From contig OY754475.1 in the NCBI GenBank assembly GCA_963575645.1, positions 1,736,001-1,800,000 on the forward strand: a stretch of DNA of 64,000 nt, in the 5' to 3' direction. The notes under the pieces were generated by a model. That model was not told where the DNA came from and searched no databases. It was given only the letters and a program-made list of their open reading frames with translations. How positions within the stretch are numbered: position 1 is the first letter of the stretch; the number at the start of each line of letters is the position of its first letter. Both the position numbers and the translations under genes were made by a program. Positions 1 through 11,735 of this stretch are shown here, in pieces. Source of the stretch: Xanthostigma xanthostigma. Taxonomy: Eukaryota > Arthropoda > Insecta > Raphidioptera > Raphidiidae.

Positions 1-516
1 TCTTCAATTAGGAATTCAGACATTTGACGTGCAAAATATTGACAACTCGAAGACAGATTGTAAAAAGTCACCTCATGTTATTTCACAATAGATTTTATAA
101 CACTGTGTGATGAAATAATAGCCAATGACCATGGATGGGGGCATGGCATGCCGGTAAGTGATAGTCAGGGCTATTCGCGTATAAAAACAATAATAAAACA
201 CGAATTGAGGATCACTGGATCATTTGATCGCTAAGCCTTCTCACGCATCAATCATTTTAGCTCATCCACTTTTCCCAATCTCCCTTATTAATTTGTTTTG
301 ACCGTGTTCTCAGACCAATTATTATATTATTACATCACACAATTATATACTTTTATGATGTTTGCGATATAAGAACTCTCTGAAAACTCAATGTTCTGTA
401 GAAGAGAATATCAATCAATTAAATATCTATAGTTCAATTTATAATTTTCGAAATTTTTTTTTTTTTTGATAAAGGCTTTGAAAAGTGTATATTTTGGAAG
501 TTTTACTTCAAAGAGC
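1..516. other. No gene seen
   Basis: AT-rich sequence with a T-run near 455-467. Nothing recognisable before the SINE. Confidence 0.6.
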
Positions 517-930
517 TAATAATAATGCGTTAAACGTCCGTTTCTCGACTTTATGTCATAACAGACGCCATTCGCACCATTACTATTTTTTTCCCCGTTA
601 TTTTCTATAATTTTAATCTTCAACTTAATTAATAGCAATGGGAATGAAGGAATTTTTATGAAATAAGGATAAAGTAGGCAAATTTTGAGCATGTAGGAGT
701 TTGACAGGTAATCGACCATGGCCATGAATAAGGAACCATCTCGATATTTATCTGGAATTATAGAGGGAAATCATGGAAAACCTCAACAAGATGGCCGGTA
801 CAGGAATTACCGTTTCTCAGCGAGAGGCAGTAGGAAAACGTCCTAGTCACATCTGCCCCTGCCGGAATTCGAACTCGGTACCTCCCGAGTGCAAGTCTAG
901 TGCTCTCACCGCTACGCCACCCCGCTCGGT
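517..930 (-). repeat. tRNA-derived SINE, head at 840-929
   Basis: The minus strand from 929 reads GGCGTAGCGGTGAGAGCAC (A-box-like) then GGTACCGAGTTCGAATTCCG (B-box-like), around an anticodon-like loop CTTGCAC. It resembles tRNA-Ala but with a mismatched anticodon stem, so it is a SINE head and not a tRNA gene. The whole segment is flanked by imperfect direct repeats TTCAAAGAG(C/T)TAAT (508 and 931), consistent with retroposition. Confidence 0.65.
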
Positions 931-1756
931 TTCAAAGAGTTAATTAACTTAAAAGCAGCGCTATTTTTCTTTAGAGATACAAAATATGCACGATCTCTAA
1001 AACCATTTATCGGACTGGCATCAAAATCAATATAATTTTGGAAATTTCTAATCAAAAAGAGGTCAGCGTCCAGAGAAAATACAACGGGTATCTTAGTACG
1101 TCAGCATCCTGTCTAGAAATCAGTCCCGGATAAGGGGGGGGGAGGCAAACCGGGGCACATAATATAGTCCCACACCTAATCTGTTCTTTTTCAATCTGCT
1201 TGTTTTCTGTACACAAAAAATGCCAACCATTATACATTTGTGAGTTTTTTCAAGTAATTTATCTCAAACGCTGAAGAGAGGGGGCGCATTACCAAGTTTC
1301 TGCCCCGGTTCGAAATAATCGTAGATCCGGGGCTGATAGAAATAGGTTCTTTTACTTTTCGACGAACAATCCTCCTGCGAAGATTGGCTTCTATCACACG
1401 CCACGTCACTTCCTCGTCAATTTTGTTTTCCACATTTACGTCATGTATCGTCACGTCAAATGCAAATCAGTTTTATATTTTTAATATTCTGTCAGTCAAA
1501 ACCATGTCAAGCACGCTGAAGTCTAAATGCCGGGTTGCATAACGAACAGTCAGAAAATCTGGATAATAACCGGGACTTCCGATTGTTGTCGACTTTTTTT
1601 ATAAAAACGTAGAAACGCCAATCTTTCTACAACGTAAAACATTAGATGATTAGCTTGTATAATTGATAGATCTATGATACACTGTCAAGCCAAAATTTTA
1701 ACCTCCCCGTCCAAAAAAGAAGCTTGTAGTGTAACTTTAGCAATATTTTTTTCTAA
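931..1756. other. No gene seen
   Basis: Contains a 74-codon minus-strand frame (1230-1454) of basic composition without relatives I recognise, and a G-tract at 1133-1141. Judged noncoding. Confidence 0.5.
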
Positions 1757-2222
1757 CTAGTGTGACCTGTGCGAATTATTCGCACTAAATAAGTAAGTAT
1801 AATAATTATCACTTTACAAAATTATTTTTTAAATATGATTGCAGGTATTCAATTCGTTTCTAATTTTGCACACTGCTTATAACGTTCTTCTTTTTGTTGT
1901 ATTACAATATGAAGCTCAGATGACAGATCGAAGAAATATTTTACTAAAATTGTCATATAGAAGCGCAAGTAGCAAAAGCGTTGAGCTAAGCCGTCAGATG
2001 GCATCATGCAGCATTGCTGTGACGTTGTTCAGCGTTGCTCGCTGTTTCAAAATTAAAGCCGTCAGATGGCGGTATTCAGTATTGTGTTTGTTGTATTACA
2101 ATATGAAGGTCAGATGACAGATCGAAGTGTTGACGTTGTTTCAAAATTAAAGCCGTCAGATGGCAGACGTTGTTCAGCGTTGCTGTATTTTAATTAATTT
2201 ACAAAAACAAAAGCAATAATAT
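1757..2222 (+). repeat. Dispersed repeat, copy A, with internal duplications
   Basis: Begins with the perfect palindrome GTGCGAATTATTCGCAC and carries repeated GCCGTCAGATGGC blocks. The segments TTACAATATGAAG and TTCAAAATTAAAGCCGTCAG each occur twice. It includes a 92-codon frame (1839-2117) that is simply part of the repeat. Same family as 27083-27450. Confidence 0.85.
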
Positions 2223-2682
2223 TTTTTTTTTAAATAAATTGTTGTTCTATTATCACGACATCTTCGTCTAACTTTAAAAGGAACGTAACGCGTCTATAAA
2301 ACCCCGAATATTATGTAAATATATGGCAGAATCTACATGCATGTCATAAACGTGATGATATTACGATGATGTGCGAAGGTCGCAATGACAGCAAGAAGTG
2401 CCATTGTACGGACTTATGTCTGTATGTAACCATAGATACATTTAATACAGACTGTTCTAGACACTGTCGTCGCCGCCTTCAAGTTGAGCTGGCTACGGAG
2501 AAAATGGGTGACTCGGTGCAGAGCTGAAAATTTGCAGAATAATAGGAGATAGTATAAGTAAGTAGGGAAAAATTTGCCAGAAGGCTAGGCGGAAGATAAA
2601 GAGACGCCAGAAGGCGCTAATGTTGCGAAAAATCAGTGCACTTCTGGCAAATAGTAATGGCGCGAATGGTGTCTGTTATAAG

Positions 2683-3215
2683 TAGTGATGTGCCAGATCG
2701 TTAAAAATTTATATCCGCGGATACGGATCTGAATACCGATTTTTGGTTTCAAGATCCGCGGATACGGATACGGATCTTAACTTTATTAGAGTACGCGGCG
2801 GTAAATATTGCACATCGACCTTTGGAAAGAGACTATCTGTTATGGGAAAAAGTTATTGACCTCTTTAAGAGTTAACTCTCATAACAGATTGTCTCTTTCC
2901 AAAGATCGGTGTGCAATATCTCATTATAAAGATAGTTGAATTAGTACCTTTGAGTTATGTAGGTACTATTAGTATGGTACTCACTACGATAAATGTTTGC
3001 AATATAAAGATGCCAAATACGATTTAAAAAAATAAAAAATAATCTGAATGAAATTTGACAGGTTTTCATTATTACCTAATCACCTATATATATAAAATTT
3101 CATCTATGAATTGAAAATTATTAAGGTAAAAGATCCGCCAAAAACTAACGGATACGGAGACGGATCTTTCTTCTCCCTCGGATATCCGCGGATACGGATA
3201 TTCGGCACATCACTA
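2683..3215. mobile_element. Non-autonomous hAT transposon, 533 bp, with 8-bp target duplication
   Basis: Terminal inverted repeats TAGTGATGTGCC / GGCACATCACTA are flanked by a perfect 8-bp duplication GTTATAAG (2675-2682 and 3216-3223), the hAT hallmark. Subterminal regions repeat TATCCGCGGATACGGAT on both sides. There is no transposase. A nested palindrome occupies 2805-2919. Confidence 0.93.
2805..2919. repeat. Palindrome nested inside the hAT element
   Basis: Inverted arms of about 45 bp (starting ATATTGCACATCGACCTTTG) face each other across a loop of about 30 bp. The arms match with a few mismatches, enough to fold into a long hairpin. Confidence 0.8.
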
Positions 3216-3706
3216 GTTATAAGTCGAAAAACGGGCGTTAAACGCATTATCATCGAGCCAAACAAGTCGGCTTTCTGTCGTCAAATGATAATATTATTTT
3301 GGTGTAAGAAGTTCGCAATTTTCAAGCACGCTGTACAATAACACACACACACACAATCACACGCGCATCAAATATAATACAGTGGCACGATCAGTGATTG
3401 TGTTATCAGCTGACATGACTAACAGGCCGGTTTGAGTTTTCCGCTCTTGAAAGGAAGTCACTATTGACATTGCACTTGGCGTGAGCACCGCATACCTAAT
3501 ATACATAAATAATGTATCTAAAGCTGTAGGTACTACTAATAATATTATACAAACATTTCCTACAGTTTCGTTTAAACGCGACGTCTCGCAGTCTGTCTGT
3601 CTGTTCAGTACGCTTGGAACTCGAAAACTACTGACCCGAACTACTACAAGACCGCGACTAGACAGGGACACCAGAAAGGCCCCAGAGAAATCGAGAAAAT
3701 TCGCAT

Positions 3707-4083
3707 TATATTTTTGAAGTAAAAACTTCTTTAGCGGCGTTGTACACTTTTTTTGTAATGGGTAAAAAAAGTTAAACTCGCGTCAGGTAAAGTAAGAACT
3801 GGGTGAGACTCTCTAAGTGATAGTAATTGCCAGATACTTTTTATACAACGTTAGACATCTAGCGTTGAAATATCGTACATAAAAATGCAATCTATGATAC
3901 AAACCATTTTATTTTTTATACAACGTTAGACATCTAGCGTTGAAATATCGTACATAAAAATGCAATCTATGATACAAACCATTTTATTTACAAGTGTTGC
4001 CAATAAATAAACAATGCTTCTAAATGCAAAAAATTAAGACGTTAATATTCAAGTTTTCACTTCTGCCGGCACTCCCGGAGTGC
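3707..4083. mobile_element. MITE with internal 75-bp tandem duplication
   Basis: GAAGT(G)AAAACTT-type inverted ends, with an outer palindrome CACTCCCGGAGTG at the right. A 75-bp block (3841-3915) is repeated immediately after itself. A second copy without the duplication is at 32297-32597. Confidence 0.8.
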
Positions 4084-4205
4084 AACCCGTCTTTTTTTTT
4101 TTTAATTGTACGTCTTTCAACAACTTTTCTGGAACCTGCTATTTGCGGAACTCAAGAAATGAATCACTTGACCCGGGGATTAAAGGTTGGTCACGTCTTT
4201 GTGAT

Positions 4206-4229
4206 GATCTATCTATCTATCTATCTATC
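4206..4229. repeat. Microsatellite (ATCT)n
   Basis: Five to six uninterrupted tetranucleotide copies. A complementary (ATAG)n tract occurs near 23090-23107, (AC)n near 3340-3355 and (GACA)n near 11395-11410. Confidence 0.9.
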
Positions 4230-6607
4230 AGTGAGTGAATGCCCAAAACCCTATACAGCTTCTTTATGGTAACCGCAGCCCCCTCCCCCTATAAAAACAG
4301 TTCTGAAACGTAACTAGTCTCGGAAATAAAGGGGGGTCGAAAAGAGCTCGAAACAGTGTGCTTTGCGAGATTTTGATCGGATTGAACGATAAATAACCTC
4401 ACAAAATATATTACTTTTACGAAAAATTTTGAAACGAGCAGCACAAAAATTATATATTGGGGGTGCAAAATAAATGGCGTTGCAATTTTACGAAACACCC
4501 TATAGGTTTAGGTACGTACATTTCTGTAACTGGATTAATGTCTGCGTGTAGAAAATCGCAATTGATATTGATAACCGACATCGTAAATCATCATCCATCG
4601 ACGTTATTAGACGGTCAGTGTCCATCAATTTTGATTTGATAGTTCGACGCATTAGTTTTCAATAAAGCTGATATAAATCCGTTCTAATCACAGCCTAGCT
4701 TAGTTCCGATTATTGGACAAAGAGAAGAAAAAACACACTATTATTAGACCATTGTCGATGGTACCGCAAAAATGTTATACGCTATTGTTAGACGAAAGAA
4801 TTTATCAAAAAGATATTCCGTATCTTTTTGGTTTCCGGGTTTGTATAGAACGTAGTCCATTAGTATTTTAACCTGACGTTTCGTCCACAATTGCGGTAGA
4901 CATTATCAAAGGCGAAGTGTCTTTCTAGGCGTCGTCTAGGACCGCGAAAAAGGATGGTTTTCAACGCAAATAAAAATGGAAGAAAACATAATTCCAATGT
5001 TTTAAAAATGTCAATTTCAAAATTAATTTTATACAACAGATTTAAATTCATGAAATAGTTATTGGCGTAACTAGTAGTCTAAGTCATTCATGGCGCTGAC
5101 AGGTCATGACTTAGCCTACAAGTTGCGCCCATAATTTTATTCAACAATTGCGCGTTATTCATGTTTTAATTATAATGAGATGTTGTAAATATCTATTTAT
5201 TTCTTTATAAAAAAAACTGTCAATACTAACAGCACCAAACAGCACGATTCAATGTTTTAGTTTGAGGTTAGCCGGTTATGAATAAACTCCATGTCGAAAA
5301 CATTCGGCCTCTCAATTTTAGCCTCAATGGGTAACAACGGAGTTGTTGTTACCTACTATTTCGTTACGACTCAGAAAATAGTTACGTTTATTTTCATTAC
5401 TCCACAATGGCCGAGCTAGTAGGAATCTTCATTGAGTTATGACAAGTAATTGTCACCAGTCGGTAAATGGTTATTTAGGGTTCGGTTTTTAGGCATGATA
5501 AAACATGAATAACGCGCATGAGTTGAATAATAAATTTTTTAATCTGATTCTACCGACAAACATGAATTTCACAGATAAAAAAACCTAAATAAATGAGCAG
5601 AGATTTTGGGCGTTTTAATTTGATTGAAAGTCAACGTTTATCAAGACAATCAGTGTTTATATTGCGGCCGAAATACAAGGCATAAATCTACGCACATACC
5701 TCGCCGTGGTTAGTTTTTGTATTCTACGACTGACTAGGGATGGGTCAATATTGAAAAAAAAAATTTCAACGGATCGTCTGTCTGCAAGAACGTTTTCTTG
5801 CGAGTTTTTTTCCGGGTGCGCTTAGAAAATGCATTTAGTCTGTCTATTTACTCCGGTTTTATTCTAAACCGACTGGACTAACATAATTTATTGTCTACTG
5901 ATGGAGCTCGATACGCCGTTAGCTGTAGTGCGACTTCTAAAATTAGAATGTTTCGCACATTTATTGTCAATTTTTTCCTAGTAAATCAGTACATTTTTGT
6001 ATGATGACAGCCGGTCGCGACTATTAGCTAAATTGTAATAGGGTTGCTATGGAAACGACATCAAAACAACATAATATGATAGCTGATTTTTTCGTTACTG
6101 CCGCCCGAACGTACGTACTTCCCGCATCAGTGCGTGTAATCCCACCAAAGCGCAAATGTTAGACTTTCTGCCTTGCCTTACAATTAATGCCGAAAGTATG
6201 CATAAATGTTATCTGCCTCACAAATTGATGCCGAAAGTGTATGTACTTTCGATCGAGGTATGAAGAAAAAGACTTTTTTTACACTAAAGTACGAAAGCAA
6301 GCGCGCCCGGTGTACTAAACATATAATTTTCTCCGGCCCTAGAAACACGTACGCTAATGGTTCATTTTGTCACGCAATTCTTATCATTTAGTTCTAAAAT
6401 TAAACACAAGCATTGCTCTGACTGCCAATACTCTACCGGCCCCCAAACACGCGGTCTATACAGTCTGCCTTCGCGCTGACTGATACCGTCTCAACACGGC
6501 CCCATGCGCTCCAAACAATTATGCGCGTCAGTTGACGCTGTATACATATTTCGTGCCCGGTTTTCTTAAACAAGTCCTATTTCATTAAAATCAAGCGAAT
6601 TTTATAC
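4230..6607. other. Gene-free interspersed sequence
   Basis: Mixed AT-rich DNA. It includes an ACCTGACGTTTCGTCCAC phrase (4868-) typical of insect foldback elements. A short local duplication of AATTGATGCCGAAAGTGTATG-like sequence lies at 6180-6245. No supported exons. Confidence 0.5.
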
Positions 6608-6615
6608 GTGCCGAC

Positions 6616-7176
6616 CAGCGTTGCCAGTTTTTTTTTTTTTGCCAAGTCGGGATTTTGGAACTCTTTGAGTGAAAACAGCGGGATTCTTTCGTCGAAAGCG
6701 GGACATAGTAAAAAAACGTATATAATCAGAAGTTTTCAAAAACCTATTTATCTTTTTATTTGAATTAAAATTATACGTTTACGTGACAATAGATAGCAAA
6801 AATAGCCATAGAAAATGTATTTTAATAAAAATATAATATTTTAAATCAGATTTAGCCTATCGTTAAATAGTTGAGTCATATTCGTCTTCAGAATAAAAAA
6901 ACAGAAATCAAAATCAAAAAAGTTGTATTCATTAGAAAAATATGGCGTTTCAAACAATAGTCTGTGGAGTGAGTGTTACAAATTGCAACTTACAATAAGA
7001 GTATAATTATTTATAAGAATTACTTATTCATAATATTTCTGTGAAGATTTAACTTCTTTTAAAGTTATCCCCGAGTTATCCCCGAAAAGCGGGATTGAGC
7101 CTGTCCCGCGCGGGACATTTAATTTTGATTTAAAAATCGGGACGTCCCGCCAAAATCGGGACGTCTGGCAACGCTG
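6616..7176. mobile_element. Non-autonomous hAT transposon, 561 bp, with 8-bp target duplication
   Basis: Ends CAGCGTTGCCAG / CTGGCAACGCTG are perfect 12-bp inverted repeats flanked by GTGCCGAC at 6608-6615 and 7177-7184. Subterminal GCGGGA/GTCCCGC repeats occur near both ends. There is no coding capacity. Confidence 0.93.
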
Positions 7177-7184
7177 GTGCCGAC

Positions 7185-8241
7185 TTACGTGATTCGAACT
7201 ACATATTAATGTGCAGAATCTGTGGCGAAGAAATTGAACCTTTATTTTGCATGACTACGTTTTTTTTTTTTAGCCTTACAAAATTTCACGTCAAAGTTAC
7301 TTGAATCGATGAATCGTTTTTAAATTCAAATGCGATTATCTAAATATATAAAAGGAAACGGTGACTGACTGATCTATCAACGCACAGCTCAAACCACTGA
7401 ACGGATTGGGCTGAAATTTGGCACACAGATAGTTATTATCTGCTAAGAACAGATTTTTGGAAATTCAACCTCTAGAAGGGTGTAACGGGGGTTCAAAATT
7501 TGCATGTATCAATTCGAAAATGCGCAGGATTACTCCTAAATAGACACGTGTTTCGTGCTTTTTTCAAAAACAACCCCTTCAGAGGGTGAAAAGAGACAAA
7601 TAGTCTAAAAATCAACATGGGTGTCATTTTCAAGGTTTTTCAAGACGTCGATCACGTGAATGTCATCAATTTTGAAATTTATTAGGGGGGTCTACGTCAA
7701 GAAATGCCAAATAATGGGAACGCTTTCGTGTTTCGTCGCAAGTAACGGCTAGTAAGAATACAAATTAAATCTGAAATGTCTTGGAGTAGCCTTTTCGACG
7801 GTTTGTTCATTTCAGCTCTACACGAATAATTTATAATCGTGAGCTACAATAATTTCTACATTATTATGCGCGATAGAATCATCTACATGGATACCTTCTT
7901 TCTATTTATTTCAAAGCGACTGTTTTATAAATAATATAAAACTAAATGTAATTACAAAACATTTTGAATTAAATCCAATCAAATTAAAAAGTAATTATTC
8001 CATTGTAATGAGTCGATGCACTTGTATAGAACTGAAAGCGGTACACTAGAAAAATACTGAATTGAATGTTAGGAATATCAGAAGTCTGTATCTTTTCCCT
8101 TTCTTTCCCTGTTCCCATATAGTTCGAAACGAAAACTTCAACGTCTCAAATCACCCAAATAAAGTTGGCCAAAATCTGCGACTACGAGTCAAAAAAATTA
8201 TAAGAAACTAAAAAGGACTGTTATAATATATACCCAGCATC
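7185..8241. other. Gene-free; old interspersed repeat
   Basis: 7350-7700 has the conserved-looking phrases CTCAAACCACTGAACGGATT and GGGCTGAAATTTGGCACACA, a pattern widespread in insect non-autonomous elements. The rest is AT-rich and featureless. Confidence 0.5.
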
Positions 8242-8243
8242 TA

Positions 8244-8818
8244 CAGTATGTAAACGCGTAAGGTGCACATAGGGAAATTAGCATTGGGAAAAAATACTTA
8301 GATCAGAGTTAGCCATGACTGCATTAATTGTTATTTCTATAGAATTATCGTAGTAATCTTGAGGATTTCTATTTTATTTTGATTTATTTTTATTTTACTT
8401 GGCTTTTTTAATAATAAAAAGCTCTTATAAATCATTATTTTAATTTTTTTGTACAAAAATAAAACAAAAAAAAACAACTCCATCTGTTTGGAAACATTTC
8501 ATTCTAAAATTGTCTCACTGGTATGACGTATGCGCGTTGGTAAATCAGTGTCCCAATGCCTATAGGTTCAACACGAATAGGCGGAGATATTTGATCTCGC
8601 ACCATATTTAAGTATTTTTGGGAATTTAATGCCCCATTAATAAAAAAAGTCCGATTATGTTGTAACATTTGAATATTTTCTTCAATAGTATACACATTCA
8701 TTTTGCAAAAGAATATTATCTGTCAAATTGAAAAATAAGATTTCAAGGCTCACTCTGATCCAGTCATTTTTTCCCAATGTTAATTTCCCCTATGTGCACC
8801 TTACGTGTTTACATACTG
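8244..8818 (-). mobile_element. Tc1/mariner-superfamily element with internally deleted transposase
   Basis: Inverted ends CAGTATGTAAACGCGTAAGG of about 55 bp are flanked by TA on both sides. The minus strand (8504-8701) encodes 65 residues. They start MNVYTIEENIQML, like the DNA-binding start of DUF4817/DDE_3 insect transposases, and run into FFINGALNSQKYLNMVRDQI, which resembles a segment from the catalytic domain. An internal deletion probably joined the two. Same family as 57647-58201. Confidence 0.8.
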
Positions 8819-8825
8819 TACCTAT

Positions 8826-9285
8826 ATACAAATATTTTAAAGAGATAAGGTTGGTAAGTTTGGATGTAGGAGGTAATCTCCGAAACTACTCATTTGATTT
8901 CAAAATTTTTTTCACCAATATTTAAAATGGATCTTCAGGATGGACATAGATTTATATCTTCAGCATAAAGTAATGTTGATCCAATAGAATGTTACGATGA
9001 AGGAAGGTTTTCGTTGAGGATCATAAATAAGCTTTGCCAATGTTACGCTAGTGGCTAACGTTTCGAAAAAGGCTTGAGGCCCTGAAGATGAAAATAAATT
9101 TTTCGAAATGTTGGACACAAGCGTAACATTAGTAAACTTATTTATGATCCTCAACCAAAACCTTTTTCATCGTAATAGACTTATATGGTATCGCGTTAAA
9201 ATAAAAGCGCTTTTCATGGAGACTAATTTTGCAACGTAAGTCGACGAAAAAACAGTCTACAAATTCGGGCGAAGCCGGACCAGAC
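8826..9285. repeat. Interspersed repeat ending AAATTCGGGCGAAGCC, split by a foldback insertion
   Basis: 8826-8945 and 9177-9280 together match 11555-11735 (shared words AATCTCCGAAACTA, ATGGATCTTCAGG, ATCGCGTTAAAATAAAAGCGC, and the terminal AAATTCGGGCGAAGCC). The shared 3' end suggests a LINE or Helitron-type family; the class is not certain. Confidence 0.65.
8990..9176. repeat. Foldback element inserted in another repeat
   Basis: Arms of about 58 bp (ACGATGAAGGAAGGTTTTCG on the left, its complement on the right) surround an interior that is itself inverted (TTTCGAAAAA...TTTTTCGAAA). It interrupts the repeat family whose uninterrupted copy is at about 11550-11735. Confidence 0.8.
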
Positions 9286-9995
9286 CGCTGGTACTTAATA
9301 AAGTAATCATTAAAAATATAGATACACAAAGAAATTATTTTTATCAGCATGACTATTTGAATGGATGGTAATTATTATTGTTGTAACACATATATATATC
9401 AAAAATGTCTACAATTATATAGACATTAAGCTCCTCCATTTTTGTAATATAAACTTTCATTTTTAACAGAACTAATTTCCGTATAAATGAAAAAAACTTT
9501 TTATATATACGGATAACAAAAACAAAATTAAAACTTTACAGCTCAGTATATTTATATTTAAATAAAAACAAAAAAAGCTGTAAGTATAATTGAAATAGAG
9601 TTTTTTAATTCGGCATATACATTTTTGATGTTTTTGTTATCATTTTTTTATCTTTAATGGACGGTGGTTATAAAATCGAATTTTCAGATTTTTAAATTAT
9701 TTGTTGTGTTATTTATTGATATAAGAAAGGATAGATGTTTGTTCTTTCTCTTTCTAGGAAGAGTGTCAAGTGTCTTTCCTTTAAAGTTGCTTAGAAAATA
9801 AAAATATTACCCGCGCATAAAACGCCGTAAAATATCACAGCATAAATGAGTTTTAAAGCACATTCTTTGTTATAAACGCTTCTAAAAATAATAACGAACA
9901 AAATAATATTGTATTTATTTATTATATTACAGTTGTTACCCGATAAATTAAAACTAAATTAACAAAATTTAATTTAAAAAAGAAGGCGAACTCAC

Positions 9996-10091
9996 CAATC
10001 ATATTTTAAGTGCCAAATTAAAACCATCTGAGCTGATGTCACCATAGTTGAAATCAACAGCGCACAATTCAAACTCGAAAACTTCAGAATA
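9996..10091 (-). CDS. Candidate orphan exon, unidentified
   Basis: On the minus strand a strong acceptor (AAATTTGTTTCAG) and a GTGAGTTCG donor bracket 96 nt. One frame is open through the donor and contains MVTSAQMVLIWHLKYDW after a hydrophobic stretch. Another frame reads YSEVFEFELCAVDFN and stops just before the donor. The signals are good, but neither frame matches a family I know, so this could be a chance splice pair or part of an unrecovered gene. Confidence 0.25.
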
Positions 10092-10242
10092 CTGAAACAA
10101 ATTTTTTTTATATTAACTAGCTGTTACCATACACCTTGTATAAATTCATTTATTTCTTACACCTTTCAAACCATAGTTTCACGACTTAATCATTTATATT
10201 GTTTTCATAGTGTTTTGGTTTGGTTTTTAAGCTACGCTTTCG

Positions 10243-10722
10243 TTAAATTATTTTTAATAACTTTTCAATTAAGAGTATTCGTCCCTGCAAATACCCCCTG
10301 CACCCTTCATCTCAATTCTTTTCCCCTCGCCTAAAAACGGTTCGCGCTCTCCTGACGCTATTTTTAAAGCTAGATGGTTCTGGTAAACGCCAAATGAAAG
10401 ACAAAGAATCAGACTACAGATCCTTCAGGCGAATTTTTTGAAAAAAAATTCCTGAAAAAACTTACAACCTTTTGAAAAAAATAATAAGTTACGTAATATT
10501 TCACACGTAGGCGAAACTGTTTTTCAAAAAATTCGCCTGAAGGATCTGTAGTCTGATTCTTCGTCTTTCATTTGGCGTTTACCAGAACCCTCTAGCTTTA
10601 AAAATAGCGTCGGGAGAGCGCGAACCGTTTTTAGGCGAGGAGAAAAGATTTGAGATGAAGGGTGCAGGGGGTATTTGCAGGGAGGAATACTCTTAAATTA
10701 TTATTAATAACTTTTCAATTAA
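10243..10722. repeat. Foldback element with about 175-bp arms and 30-bp flanking direct repeats
   Basis: Left arm about 10271-10446 and right arm about 10519-10694 are inverted copies (ends AAGAGTATTC / GAATACTCTT, inner ends TTCGCCTGAAGGATCTGTAG). Immediately outside, TTAAATTATTTTTAATAACT and its continuation (10243-10272) recurs at 10693-10722 with one mismatch. Confidence 0.9.
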
Positions 10723-11524
10723 TGTCGTAGAAGACTTAATAATAAAATTCTTCTCAACGAAAAAATCTCATATAATTTTCAAGAATCTAACGGTTGAAGG
10801 TTGTTTTTTGCGAAAAAGAAAAATTTCCTGCCATATTTTAGTCGCTTCTGTATTTTTTTTGGTTGTACTACAATTAATTAAAACAGTTCAAGTTCTCTCA
10901 GAATAACTGGCGTGCAGAAAATATTGGTTTTACTTAAAAAAATAACATTTTTGAGCTATCATCACGCAGAGTCACGTGCTGTGTGTCAAAAGATGCTAGA
11001 ATCTCGCATTTTTAGAATAAGTATTTGTTTACTTTTAACTAATTATATAAACAAGAATTTATAGTACGCAATCAAGTGAATTTTTATAAACAAATAATGC
11101 AAAATTTTATTGAGCAAGTTTATTAATAGTATAATTGTTCTAATTTTAGCCACGTATTACGTAAGTACAAGCTAACGCAATAAGTAAATATAGAAGTTCA
11201 ACAAAGTCAAGTAAATTGCATTCAACAGTAAAACAACCACATAAATAATAATAATAATAATTAGCATTTATCCCCTGGCTTCAGTCGTTTTAAAGTCGGC
11301 AGCCCTGTCTTTATCCAAACGCAGACAGGTAAAAAAAATCCTTAGGTCTGGGTACCAAATGATAGTCTATCAAGTTTCCTCAGTCGATTTAAAAGACAGA
11401 CAGACAGACATTCTGAAAACACGTTCTCCTGTAAGTATATACTATAGCCAGTGTTGAATTAATACACAGATGCAATCGCCCAGGCAAAAAAGTCAAAAAG
11501 AATTTATAATATTTTTATTATCTA

Positions 11525-11735
11525 TACTAATATAAAAAAGAGAGTGCGAATTTTGTAAGATTGTTTATATGCGAAGGGTAATCCCCGAAACTATTCCTCT
11601 GATTTCAAAATGTTTTTCATCAATATTTAGAATGGATCTTTAGGTTGGACATCGCGTCAAAATAAAAACGCTATTCGTGGAGACCAATTTTGAAAAAACG
11701 GTGGCAATCTACAAATTCGGGCGAAGCCACTAATA
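11525..11735. repeat. Uninterrupted copy of the CGGGCGAAGCC-ended repeat
   Basis: Shares order and wording with the split copy at 8826-9285 but lacks the palindromic insertion. It serves as the reference for the empty site. Confidence 0.65.

Noticed and set aside
840-929. Functional tRNA-Ala gene
   Set aside because: A and B boxes are recognisable, but the anticodon and acceptor stems do not pair properly and the segment continues into a repeat flanked by direct repeats. Read as a SINE.
1230-1454. Gag-like basic 74-codon frame
   Set aside because: Basic composition alone; no zinc knuckle and no neighbouring retroelement domains.
1839-2117. 92-aa protein with a homologue at 27115-27372
   Set aside because: Both are inside copies of the same dispersed repeat, with indels and duplications not respecting the frame.
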